Part shown: one piece after another, positions 9,118-16,739 of the stretch | Layout: every line of letters starts with the position of its first letter | Numbering within the stretch: position 1 is the first letter of the stretch | Assembly (NCBI RefSeq): GCF_016817355.1 | Contig: NZ_JADOTT010000012.1 | Span: 8,724 to 47,726, forward strand | Length of the DNA: 39,003 nt | Direction: 5' to 3' | DNA from: Maricaulis parjimensis | Lineage (GTDB): Bacteria > Pseudomonadota > Alphaproteobacteria > Caulobacterales > Maricaulaceae | The notes under the pieces: model-generated | What the model was told of the DNA's origin: nothing | What the model saw: the letters and a program-made list of their open reading frames with translations, nothing else | Databases searched by the model: none | Position numbers and translations under genes: made by a program

Positions 9118-9699
9118 CTAGCCCGGAAACAGCCAGAGCCCGATTTCGCGCACGCCCTCTCCCTCGCGGATCAGGCAATTGGCGCTTTCCATGCCCTGGA
9201 CATAACAGGCCATGGGCAGGTCCTGGTCGCGCAGGGCGTCGATGTCGGCCTCGGTGAGGTCTTCGGCCGGGTAGAAGGGAAATTCATCTGTCATGCGGGG
9301 CAGATGGGCGGTGGTGTCGAGATGGGCGAAATCAGCCAACCAGGTCTCCAGACCGCCGGCCAGCCCGTTCTCGCCCGGCCAGGCAAGGAGCATGACTTCG
9401 TCGACGGGATAGTTCGCCTCATGGCGCACCCTCCCGTCGGCACTGGACACGGTGAGGCGGGCCCAGACCATGTCGTCCGGCGTGCACCAGGTCTGGGCCG
9501 TGGCGACCAGCCCGCTCGCCGCATCCCCGCCCCACGCCACCTCATGGCTGAGATCGCACTCGGCCGGGATCGGGTTGGGTGCCGGGCCGGGTCCCGGGTC
9601 AGGCTTGCCCTGCGCCAAGGCCGGCGCTGCGGTCACAGCGAGGCCGAACGCGGCTGCGCTGCAGGCGGATGCAAGACCGGAATGAAAGGATGGAACCAT
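9118..9699 (-). CDS. Secreted hypothetical protein
   Basis: 193 residues with a Sec signal peptide (hydrophobic segment ending APALAQ, cleavage near residue 30). A Gly-Pro-rich linker (GKPDPGPGPAPNPIP) leads to a mature domain with several Cys residues (CDLSHEV, TWCTPDD, ACYVQG, NCLIREGEG) that may form disulfides in the periplasm. The start ATG 9699 is supported by GGGGGAGA upstream. Divergent from the STAS-like gene. No family recognised. Confidence 0.72.
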   Translation of the reverse strand: MVPSFHSGLASACSAAAFGLAVTAAPALAQGKPDPGPGPAPNPIPAECDLSHEVAWGGDAASGLVATAQTWCTPDDMVWARLTVSSADGRVRHEANYPVDEVMLLAWPGENGLAGGLETWLADFAHLDTTAHLPRMTDEFPFYPAEDLTEADIDALRDQDLPMACYVQGMESANCLIREGEGVREIGLWLFPG

Positions 9700-9856
9700 G
9701 ATATCTCCCCCGATGATCGACCCCAGACTAGGCCGGGCCAGCCTGTCATGTAATCCACCAAATGGGCGGGTCGAAGGCAAAATCCGGGCGAAGACGGGGG
9801 TTTGCCGGACACGCGCCAGCTTGCCGGGCAGGCCCGAGACGAGGCAGACTGCAAGC

Positions 9857-10252
9857 ATGACATCGCCCATGCTCTCTCTCGGCCTGTCCGATTTCCAGAT
9901 CGAAGACAATGGCCTGCTGCGCTTCCGGGCCAGCGGCGAACGGACGAATGAGAACACGCCGGGTGCGCTCAACGCCTTCGAACAGACCATGGCGCGCCAT
10001 GAGGTGCGCGGCATACTGGCCGATCTTCGCCGGGCGGAATACTCAATGGATGAGACCGAGTTCAACATCGCCCAGCGCGGCATGGCCCGCAAATTCGGCC
10101 CCATCCCGGTCGCCGTCATCACCCGCAATGGCCAGGAATCCCAATTGTCGCAGGCAACAGACATCATCCAGGCCAATGGCGGCACAATGCGTTTTTTTTT
10201 CCGCTCCTATGACGAAGCGGAAGCCTGGATCCTGGAACAGCTCGCGCCCTGA
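9857..10252 (+). CDS. STAS/SpoIIAA-like small protein
   Basis: 131 residues with the alternating pattern of a SpoIIAA-like (STAS) fold: N-terminal strands (FQIEDNGLLRFRASGE), a buried strand GILADLRRAEYSM, a helix, PVAVITRNGQESQL, then a final strand and helix (RSYDEAEAWILEQL) as in bacterial STAS/SEC14-like proteins. A run of nine T at 10192-10200 encodes part of the Phe stretch before the last helix and is a possible slippage site. The start was taken at ATG 9857, where the domain begins; a second Met lies four codons on. Domain call is moderate and function unknown. Confidence 0.65.
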   Translation: MTSPMLSLGLSDFQIEDNGLLRFRASGERTNENTPGALNAFEQTMARHEVRGILADLRRAEYSMDETEFNIAQRGMARKFGPIPVAVITRNGQESQLSQATDIIQANGGTMRFFFRSYDEAEAWILEQLAP

Positions 10253-10294
10253 GCCTGCCCACCCTCCCCCTCAAGAGAAAGCCTGCCGGATATC

Positions 10295-10969
10295 ATGTCT
10301 GAAACCCCGACCCTGCGCCCCACCGCCCGCCTGACCGGCCTGGCCTATCTCGTCATCATCCTGTGCGGATTGTTTGCCGAACTCTTCGTGCGCGGTGCCG
10401 TGTATTCGCACGGCGATGCCGAGGGCCTGGCCGCGAACATCGTCGAGTTCGAGGGCTTGATGCGGCTGGGGATCGCCGCCGATCTCGTCATGATCCTGGC
10501 CGATGTCGTGGTCGGCGTCCTGTTCTGGAAACTCCTGCGCCCGGTCAGCGAGACCCTGGCCCTGATGGCCGCCTTCTTCCGCCTCGCCCAGGCCGCCGTG
10601 CTCGGTGCCAATCTCCTGCACATGCAGGCGGCGGTCGATCTGGCCGCGCTTGATCCGGCTGGCACGCTGGCCGCGATGGACTGGCATGGCGATGGCTACC
10701 GTTTCGCCCTGGTCTTCTTCGGCGCGTCCTGTCTGTGCCTGTCCGCCCTGCTCTGGCGCTCGGCGCATTTCCCGCGCTGGCTGGCCGTCCTGCCATTGGT
10801 GTCCGGTGTGGGATATCTCGCCGACACTTTCCTCGCCCTGCTCGCCCCGATGATGCAAGCCCAGATCAGCGACCTGCTCATCGCGCCCACCGCCGTGTCG
10901 GAAATCGTCTTCTGTCTCTATTTGCTGATCCGCGGCTGCGAAAAACCCAAGCTTGTGGCGAGAGCCTAA
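10295..10969 (+). CDS. DUF4386 family integral membrane protein
   Basis: 224 residues with about six hydrophobic segments. The opening RLTGLAYLVIILCGLFAEL, the central ADVVVGVLFWKLLRPV, and the end GVGYLADTFLALLAP...EIVFCLYLLIRG follow the DUF4386 pattern. Function of this family is not known. Its stop overlaps the stop of the convergent methyltransferase gene (four shared bases), so there is no room for a terminator between them. Confidence 0.8.
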   Translation: MSETPTLRPTARLTGLAYLVIILCGLFAELFVRGAVYSHGDAEGLAANIVEFEGLMRLGIAADLVMILADVVVGVLFWKLLRPVSETLALMAAFFRLAQAAVLGANLLHMQAAVDLAALDPAGTLAAMDWHGDGYRFALVFFGASCLCLSALLWRSAHFPRWLAVLPLVSGVGYLADTFLALLAPMMQAQISDLLIAPTAVSEIVFCLYLLIRGCEKPKLVARA

Positions 10970-11718
10970 CCGCCCATCGCCAGTACGGCCCGTCCGCGCA
11001 TCAACGCATCGGCCTCTGGCGTGAAGCCCTCGCCCTCATGCAGAACCAGCGGAGCCAGCAACTGAAGCGGGGCCCGGCCGCCGATCCGGGCGGTCACGAG
11101 GATGCGCTTGGCCGGCTGGCCTGAACGGGACTGGATAGGCTTGATGACGACGGAGCCGAAACTCTTGTCCAGCGCGGCGAGGATATCGGCCAGTTTGTCG
11201 GCGCGATGGATCAGGGTCAGCCGGCCCTTGGCCTTCAGGGCCCGGGCTGCCGCCTGCACCCAGACGCCTAGCGGGGCCGAACCGGACAGCCAGGCCGCCT
11301 GCTTGCCCGGCTTGGGTGTGCGCAGGGCTTTGGGGTCGTCGAAGAAGGGCGGGTTGAAGACCACCTGGTCAGCGCTGTGGTTCTGGCGCAGCTGGGCGAT
11401 ATCGCCAGCCTGGATCTCCACCCGGTCGGCCAGACCGTTCAGGGCAATATTATCCACGGCCAGGGAAACGGCATTAGGATCCTTCTCATGCCCGGTGAAG
11501 CTCACACCCTCCAACCGCTTCGCCGCACACAGGAGAACCGCGCCCGCCCCGCAGCCGAACTCCACCACATGCTCGCCCGGCCTTGCCTCCAGCGCCGCAG
11601 CCAGCAGGACCGCATCCATGCCGGCGCGATATCCGTCGGCGAACTGGTGCAGGCGCACCTGCCCGTCCAGCAGCGTGTCCAGCGTGGTTTCCGGTGCCGG
11701 CGTGTCAGGCTCGCTCAT
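10966..11718 (-). CDS. trmN6: TrmN6-like adenine-N6 methyltransferase (tRNA1(Val) A37)
   Basis: 250 residues, class I SAM-dependent methyltransferase. SAM motif I is VVEFGCGAGAVLLC (about residues 50-63), motif II is TGHEKDPNA, and the catalytic NPPF motif of N6-adenine methylases is at about 122-125 (VVFNPPFFDD). The opening LDGQVRLHQFADGYRAGMDAVLLAA is typical of the TrmN6/YfiC group, which methylates A37 of tRNA-Val. Its start overlaps the end of the DUF2007 gene by four bases (ATGA), so the two are translationally coupled. Substrate is by homology only. Confidence 0.85.
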   Translation of the reverse strand: MSEPDTPAPETTLDTLLDGQVRLHQFADGYRAGMDAVLLAAALEARPGEHVVEFGCGAGAVLLCAAKRLEGVSFTGHEKDPNAVSLAVDNIALNGLADRVEIQAGDIAQLRQNHSADQVVFNPPFFDDPKALRTPKPGKQAAWLSGSAPLGVWVQAAARALKAKGRLTLIHRADKLADILAALDKSFGSVVIKPIQSRSGQPAKRILVTARIGGRAPLQLLAPLVLHEGEGFTPEADALMRGRAVLAMGG

Positions 11719-11936
11719 TCGGCCTCGGCATCGCGGAAGGCTTCAGCCAGGAGGCGCTTGGCCTCCGCGGCATCCTCGTCCACCACGGCCAAGCGTTTCT
11801 CCACGAAATCAATGCCGCCGCCATACATGGAGGCCATGCCTTCATCGAAGACGAAATTCTCGATCCCGGCATCATTCAGCACGGATCGGGCAAAAGAGAG
11901 TTTGACCGGATCGGGGGTTTTCAGAATGTCCTTCAC
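11715..11936 (-). CDS. DUF2007 family protein
   Basis: About 73 residues. The start VKDILKTPDPVKLSFARSVL and the later DAGIENFVFDEGM and RLAVVDED match the small DUF2007 (putative signal-transducing, PII-like fold) family, whose members begin with MKELLRTN-like sequence. GTG 11936 was chosen because it gives the family's normal start; an upstream in-frame GTG at 11966 would add ten residues. It is coupled by a four-base overlap to the TrmN6-like gene, a pairing I associate with alphaproteobacteria. Role unknown. Confidence 0.8.
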   Translation of the reverse strand: MKDILKTPDPVKLSFARSVLNDAGIENFVFDEGMASMYGGGIDFVEKRLAVVDEDAAEAKRLLAEAFRDAEAE

Positions 11937-12044
11937 GCCGATGTCATCCCTGTGCTGTTTCGTCACCGCGCGGGCCGCTTGCCGCAGGGTGTCCGGGTTT
12001 CTATTGTCTCGGTCAATTCACAGGGCTGCAAGAGGAGTGCTGGC

Positions 12045-13073
12045 GTGGACAGCACCGTGAGAGTCGACATGCTGGCCAAGCCGGAACCGGACGGGGCCAA
12101 TGCCGCCGAACGCCTGGCGGCGATGGCCTATGATGACATGCGCAAGGTCGACGCGCTCATTCTCGAGCGGCTGGACAGTCATGTCGAACTGATCCCGGAA
12201 CTCGCCCGCTACCTCATCGAGGCCGGTGGCAAGCGCGTCCGCCCGATGATCACCGTGGCTGCCGCCAACATGATCGGCTGTTCCGAGAAAGCCCCGCTAC
12301 AGCTGGCGGCCGCCGTGGAATTCATCCACACTGCCACCCTGCTGCATGATGATGTCGTCGATGAAAGCGGCATGCGTCGCGGCAAGGTCGCCGCCAATCT
12401 GGTCTGGAACAATGCCTCCAGCGTGCTGGTCGGCGATTTCCTCTTTGCCCGCTCCTTCACCCTCATGGTGGAAGCCGGCTCGATGAAGGCGTTGGGCGTT
12501 CTGTCCAATGCCGCCTCCACGATCGCCGAGGGCGAGGTCCGCCAGCTCTCCGCCGTGAAAGACATTTCCACCTCGGTGGAGACCTATAACCAGATCATCG
12601 ACGCCAAGACGGCGGCCCTCTTCGCGGCAGCTGCCGAGGTGGCCGGCATCGTCGCCGGACGCTCGGAAACGGAAGAAACGGCGCTGCGCACCTATGGTCG
12701 CGAACTCGGCCTGGCCTTCCAGCTGGTCGATGACGCGCTGGATTATGGTGGCGCAGCCGCCAAGCTGGGCAAATCGGTCGGCGATGACTTCCGCGAAGGC
12801 AAGGTCACCCTGCCCGTCGCCCTCTGCCTTCAGGCGGCGAGCGGCGAAGAACGGGATTTCTGGGAGCGCACGATTGCGCGTACCGAACAGACCGAGGCCG
12901 ATTTCGACCAGGCGCTGGCCTATATGGCCAAGCACAATGCACTGGAAGACACGCTGGAACAGGCCCGCACCCATGCCCGCCAGGCCCGCGAGGCGCTGGA
13001 GATCTTCGAGGCCAATCCCTGGCGCGAAGCCCTGGCCGATCTCGCCGATTTCGTGGTCGAGCGCGCCTACTAA
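12045..13073 (+). CDS. ispB: Polyprenyl (octaprenyl-type) diphosphate synthase
   Basis: 342 residues. A trans-isoprenyl diphosphate synthase that extends farnesyl diphosphate with isopentenyl diphosphate to make the side chain of ubiquinone. The first Asp-rich motif is D102-D103-V-V-D106 (LLHDDVVDESGMRRG), the second D229-D230-A-L-D233 (FQLVDDALDY), and GGKRVRPM is the substrate-binding opening. The residues around the first motif (ATLLHDD) lack bulky chain-length stops, which fits long-chain products. GTG 12045 follows AGAGGAG with eight-base spacing. Chain length cannot be read with certainty. It converges on the WecA/ispE operon, so prenyl lipid genes cluster here. Confidence 0.9.
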   Translation: MDSTVRVDMLAKPEPDGANAAERLAAMAYDDMRKVDALILERLDSHVELIPELARYLIEAGGKRVRPMITVAAANMIGCSEKAPLQLAAAVEFIHTATLLHDDVVDESGMRRGKVAANLVWNNASSVLVGDFLFARSFTLMVEAGSMKALGVLSNAASTIAEGEVRQLSAVKDISTSVETYNQIIDAKTAALFAAAAEVAGIVAGRSETEETALRTYGRELGLAFQLVDDALDYGGAAAKLGKSVGDDFREGKVTLPVALCLQAASGEERDFWERTIARTEQTEADFDQALAYMAKHNALEDTLEQARTHARQAREALEIFEANPWREALADLADFVVERAY

Positions 13074-13097
13074 TCCCCGCCCGGCCATCCCCGGCTA

Positions 13098-14108
13098 TTA
13101 TTGATAGACATCGTCCAATTGCGTCCGCGCGCGGTTGCGAATGCGATGATGGATCAGGGTGAAGGCTGCTACAGAGATGACGAAAACGGCCACCTGCCCG
13201 CCTGCCGGCAGGGCGGATCCGATCAAGGCCAGCACGCCACACGCCAGGCTCATCCCGCCCCAAAGCAGGGCGACCTTGCGGTGGCTCGTCCCGGTACGGA
13301 TCAGTAATTGGTAGGCATGGGCCCGGTGCGCCACAAAGGGCGAGCGTCCCGCCTTCACACGCGCGCCCATGGTCAAAAGCACATCCCCCAGCAGGGGCAG
13401 CAGCAACAGGGCCACCAGCCAGGCCGAACCCGGTGTGGCCTCGCCCGCCCAGTCCAGAGCCAGGCCCGCGAACAGAACGGACACGCCCAGCGAGCCGACA
13501 TCTCCGCTGAACAACCGGCCCCGCTCGCGCATCAAAGGTGCATTCCAGACGGCAAATCCGGCCAGACCCGCCGCCAGGATGACCGCCACAGGCGAGCCGG
13601 TCATCACCCCCAGCGCCAGACAGGCCGGGATGAGGCAAGCCACGATCAGCCCGTCCGAACCATCCATGAAGTTCACCGCATTGGCCGTCGTGAAGACAAA
13701 CAGGGCCGAACCCGCCAGGCCCACCAGCCAGGGCAGCTCTAACCCCAGGCCCAAGGTCACGACCGGCCCGGTCATCGCCGACAAGGCGAAGGAGACGGCC
13801 AGGAGGACCACGAATTTGAGGCGTTCCGACAGGGTGAAGAGATCATCCAGCAGGCCCAGCCCCCCGGCCAGCACGCCACAGATCGCGATGCCGGAAAGCG
13901 CGGCGGCTTCCGCCGGACTGGCTATCGGCAAGATCGCCCAGCCGGCCAGGGCTCCGGCCAACATGCCCAATCCCCCGCCCCGCGGCGTCGGCGCAGAATG
14001 GCTGGACCGTGTATTGGGATGATCAAGAATGCCTGCAGCCATGACCAGCCGCGCCACGATGAGCGCCACGATGAAGGCCAGACCCGACGGCAGGGTCAGC
14101 CCCGTCAC
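13098..14108 (-). CDS. WecA/MraY-type undecaprenyl-phosphate sugar-1-phosphate transferase
   Basis: About 336 residues with roughly ten membrane segments. Family motifs in order: DHPNTRSSHSAPTPRGGG near the start, GLLDD, the Mg-binding NAVNFMDGSDGL, FSGDVGSLGV and the cytoplasmic AHRAHAYQ loop. Enzymes of this family attach a sugar-1-phosphate (for example GlcNAc-1-P) to undecaprenyl phosphate, starting O-antigen, capsule or other surface glycans. It is not the peptidoglycan MraY, because that gene would sit in the cell-wall cluster. The start GTG 14108 overlaps the ispE stop by four bases (GTGA); a GTG at 14126 is an alternative. It is the last gene of a three-gene operon. Sugar specificity unknown. 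Confidence 0.87.
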   Translation of the reverse strand: MTGLTLPSGLAFIVALIVARLVMAAGILDHPNTRSSHSAPTPRGGGLGMLAGALAGWAILPIASPAEAAALSGIAICGVLAGGLGLLDDLFTLSERLKFVVLLAVSFALSAMTGPVVTLGLGLELPWLVGLAGSALFVFTTANAVNFMDGSDGLIVACLIPACLALGVMTGSPVAVILAAGLAGFAVWNAPLMRERGRLFSGDVGSLGVSVLFAGLALDWAGEATPGSAWLVALLLLPLLGDVLLTMGARVKAGRSPFVAHRAHAYQLLIRTGTSHRKVALLWGGMSLACGVLALIGSALPAGGQVAVFVISVAAFTLIHHRIRNRARTQLDDVYQ

Positions 14109-14956
14109 GAGGCTGGCCCCAGCCACACGGCTTCCGCCATTTTCGGAAACAGGGCCGCAGCCGCCTTCGCCTGATCCTCGGTTTCAAACAGGGCAAAACA
14201 GCTCGCGCCGGACCCGGTCATGCGCGCCAGCAGAGCGCCGTCCTGGGCATTCAGCCAGTCCAGCGTGTCACCGATCACGCTTTCGCGGACGATGGCCGGC
14301 GCTTCCAGATCATTGCTTTGCTCACACAACCAGTCGATCAGGTCGCCCTGCCAGAAACCGCGTTCCGACAATGCGGGCGGATCGGACGCATCATAGGATT
14401 TGAACACCGGCCCAGTGGGCACGGCGACGCCCGGATTGACGATCACGGCGGGAAGCTCCGGCACCGTCTCCACCATCTCGATCCATTCTCCGATACCGCG
14501 CATGCGCAAGGGACGCGAAAAGACACAGGCCGGGACATCAGCGCCGAGCTCCAGGCCCAGCTGGGCCAGCCGGTCCAGCGGCCAGTCGAGCTTCCAGAGC
14601 CGGTTCAGCGCCCGCAGGGTTGCCGCGGCATCAGCGGATCCGCCACCCAGGCCGGCCGCCAGCGGTATACGCTTGTGCAGATGGATCGCCGCAGCCTCGG
14701 AGACCCCGGCGACACGTTGCAGGGTCATCGCCGCCCGCAGGACGAGATTATCCCCGCCCCCTTCCAACCCTCGCGACGGTTCACCGGACATGGAGAGCAA
14801 GAAGGCCGGGCTCGGTTTCACCCGTATTTCATCCCCCCAGTCGGCGAACACGACGAGACTGTCGAGCGGATGATAGCCATCGGCGCGCGCCCGCCCGACC
14901 CGCAGGGTCAGGTTCACCTTGGCCGGTGCGAATTCCGAAATTTCAGCCGGGTTCAC
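14105..14956 (-). CDS. ispE: 4-diphosphocytidyl-2-C-methyl-D-erythritol kinase
   Basis: 283 residues, GHMP kinase that phosphorylates CDP-methylerythritol in the MEP pathway to IPP and DMAPP. Motif 1 is APAKVNLTLRV (Lys13), the ATP-binding motif is PLAAGLGGGSADAAATL (about 98-114), and motif 3 is MTGSGASCFALF near the C-terminus. The start GTG 14956 overlaps the stop of the TPR lipoprotein gene by four bases (GTGA), and its own stop overlaps the next start in the same way, so three genes are chained by translational coupling. Confidence 0.95.
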   Translation of the reverse strand: MNPAEISEFAPAKVNLTLRVGRARADGYHPLDSLVVFADWGDEIRVKPSPAFLLSMSGEPSRGLEGGGDNLVLRAAMTLQRVAGVSEAAAIHLHKRIPLAAGLGGGSADAAATLRALNRLWKLDWPLDRLAQLGLELGADVPACVFSRPLRMRGIGEWIEMVETVPELPAVIVNPGVAVPTGPVFKSYDASDPPALSERGFWQGDLIDWLCEQSNDLEAPAIVRESVIGDTLDWLNAQDGALLARMTGSGASCFALFETEDQAKAAAALFPKMAEAVWLGPAS

Positions 14957-16683
14957 GGCCTGTCCGCCCCGTCCTGGCCGACGGTATTCTCGGCGCGTTC
15001 CGCCATTTGCGGCGCCTGTAGTGGAGGCTGACCATGTTCGAGCCGATAGGCGATGTCGGCCTGCTGTTGCGCGGTCGGATTGAGATCCGCCGCCCGACGC
15101 CACTGGAAACCGGCTTCCAGCTGGCGGCCTACCTGCCAATAGGCATCACCCAGGTGGAGATTGGCTGTGGCGCTGCCCGGATTGAGTTCGGCCGCCCGTT
15201 CCAACTCCTGCACGGCCAGTTCGTACTGTCCCAGCTGGTAATAGGCCCAGCCCAGGCTGTCGATCACATTGCCATTGTCCGGATCCATCTGAGCGGCCCG
15301 GGAAACCATGTCGAACGCTTGCTCAATCCGCTCACCGCGCTCGATCCACATATAGCCGAGATCGTTCAGCACCACGGGTTGGTTTGGTGCGATATCGAGC
15401 GCTTCCAGATAGGCCGCTTCCGCCGAAGCCCAGTCATCCAGCACGACTTCGCAGGAAGCGAGGAAATAATGATAGCGCCAGTCTTCCGGCCGGCCGCGCT
15501 CCCGATTCAGGGCAATCGCCTCGCGATAGACATCCACCGCTATCCCGCAATCGCTGAATATCCGCGCCATGTCGGCATAGAGCAGCATGGCTTCCGGTTC
15601 ACCGGTCGTCTCCGCCAGCTGACGCGACGCGCCATAGGCTGCATCCATCCGCCCCAGCGTGGCCAAGAGCACGATACGATCGATCTGGGCGCCCAAATGG
15701 AAAGGTCCGTCCGAGACCGAGGCATACTCCGCCAGCGCCAGATCATGCAGACCGATCCGGTCCAGCGACCCAGCCAGCACGACATGCAGGGGAGCCAATT
15801 GCGGATCCATGCGCTGGACCATGCGCATATAGACAATGGTCAGGTCCATATCGGCCTGCGCGGCCAGGTCTGCCGTCGGGCCCAGCACCGCCCGTGCCGC
15901 CAGGGCCGGAATGGCGGGAAGACGCGGCGCCCGGGCACCGTTCATCGCAGCGTCACGCGCCTGGGCGATACTCGCCTCGCCCGGATCATCACGCAGATAA
16001 TTGTCATAGAGGTCGATCGCGTCATCCCGGCGCCCTTCGCGCTGCAGGAAGTCGCCATACATCTCCGTCGCCAGACGGCGGAAGGTCGAGGTAAAAACCG
16101 CCGAGCGATAGCCGGCCTCGGCCGCTTCGCTTTCGCCCGCCGCATCAAACAGCATGGCCTTGTGCAGCCAGAGGTGCGGCGACAGGAAGCCCGGCGCCCG
16201 CAACTCATTGGCACCCGCCAGGGCTTCATCGGCCCGGCCATCACCAACCAGTGCCCACTGTCTCAATATGTTGGAGAAAAAGGCATTGTACGGGCCGTAT
16301 TCCGGGCCGGCCTCAAGCACTTCCAGAGCCGCAGCATAGTTGCGGTGCGCAATCAGGTCAGAGGCATGATAGAGCGTCGCCAGCCGGCTGGGGTCGCCAG
16401 CTTGGGAGGCCTCAATCGACAGCTCGGCCGCACGGTCGAGATCACCGGCGATGACCGAGGTAATGAAGGCCCGATCGGTCAGCACGGCATTGCCGGGCAT
16501 TCGATCGAGCGCTTCGATATAATACTCTGCGGCACCGTGGGCATCCCGGTTCACGCCCGCATAGCGGGCGGCCAGGAAGGCCCCATAGGCAGATACCGGC
16601 TCTTCCTCAGGCGGCGAGGAAATGCAGGACGCCAGGACAGGCATGGCCAGAAGGACCGGCAGGACACGAGACAAGCGCTTCAT
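14953..16683 (-). CDS. TPR-repeat lipoprotein
   Basis: 576 residues. The signal peptide ends in the lipobox LASC (Cys at about 20), followed by a mature protein of helical tetratricopeptide repeats. These are clearest at the C-terminal side (VLNDLGYMWIERGERIEQAF, VIDSLGWAYYQLGQYELAV, ANLHLGDAYWQVGRQLEAG), which match the TPR consensus. Alphaproteobacterial relatives often precede ispE; I know them only as TPR lipoproteins, probably periplasmic or outer-membrane scaffolds. It leads the operon with ispE and the sugar-phosphate transferase. Confidence 0.85.
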   Translation of the reverse strand: MKRLSRVLPVLLAMPVLASCISSPPEEEPVSAYGAFLAARYAGVNRDAHGAAEYYIEALDRMPGNAVLTDRAFITSVIAGDLDRAAELSIEASQAGDPSRLATLYHASDLIAHRNYAAALEVLEAGPEYGPYNAFFSNILRQWALVGDGRADEALAGANELRAPGFLSPHLWLHKAMLFDAAGESEAAEAGYRSAVFTSTFRRLATEMYGDFLQREGRRDDAIDLYDNYLRDDPGEASIAQARDAAMNGARAPRLPAIPALAARAVLGPTADLAAQADMDLTIVYMRMVQRMDPQLAPLHVVLAGSLDRIGLHDLALAEYASVSDGPFHLGAQIDRIVLLATLGRMDAAYGASRQLAETTGEPEAMLLYADMARIFSDCGIAVDVYREAIALNRERGRPEDWRYHYFLASCEVVLDDWASAEAAYLEALDIAPNQPVVLNDLGYMWIERGERIEQAFDMVSRAAQMDPDNGNVIDSLGWAYYQLGQYELAVQELERAAELNPGSATANLHLGDAYWQVGRQLEAGFQWRRAADLNPTAQQQADIAYRLEHGQPPLQAPQMAERAENTVGQDGADRP

Positions 16684-16739
16684 GACGCCATGCTCGCTCT
16701 GCTAGTGCCGCAGGGCAAGGCCTGATGACGGTTAAAGGA

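Noticed and set aside
15034-16725. Long open frame antisense to the TPR lipoprotein gene
   Set aside because: The minus-strand protein has a lipobox and TPR repeats; the other strand is a composition artefact.
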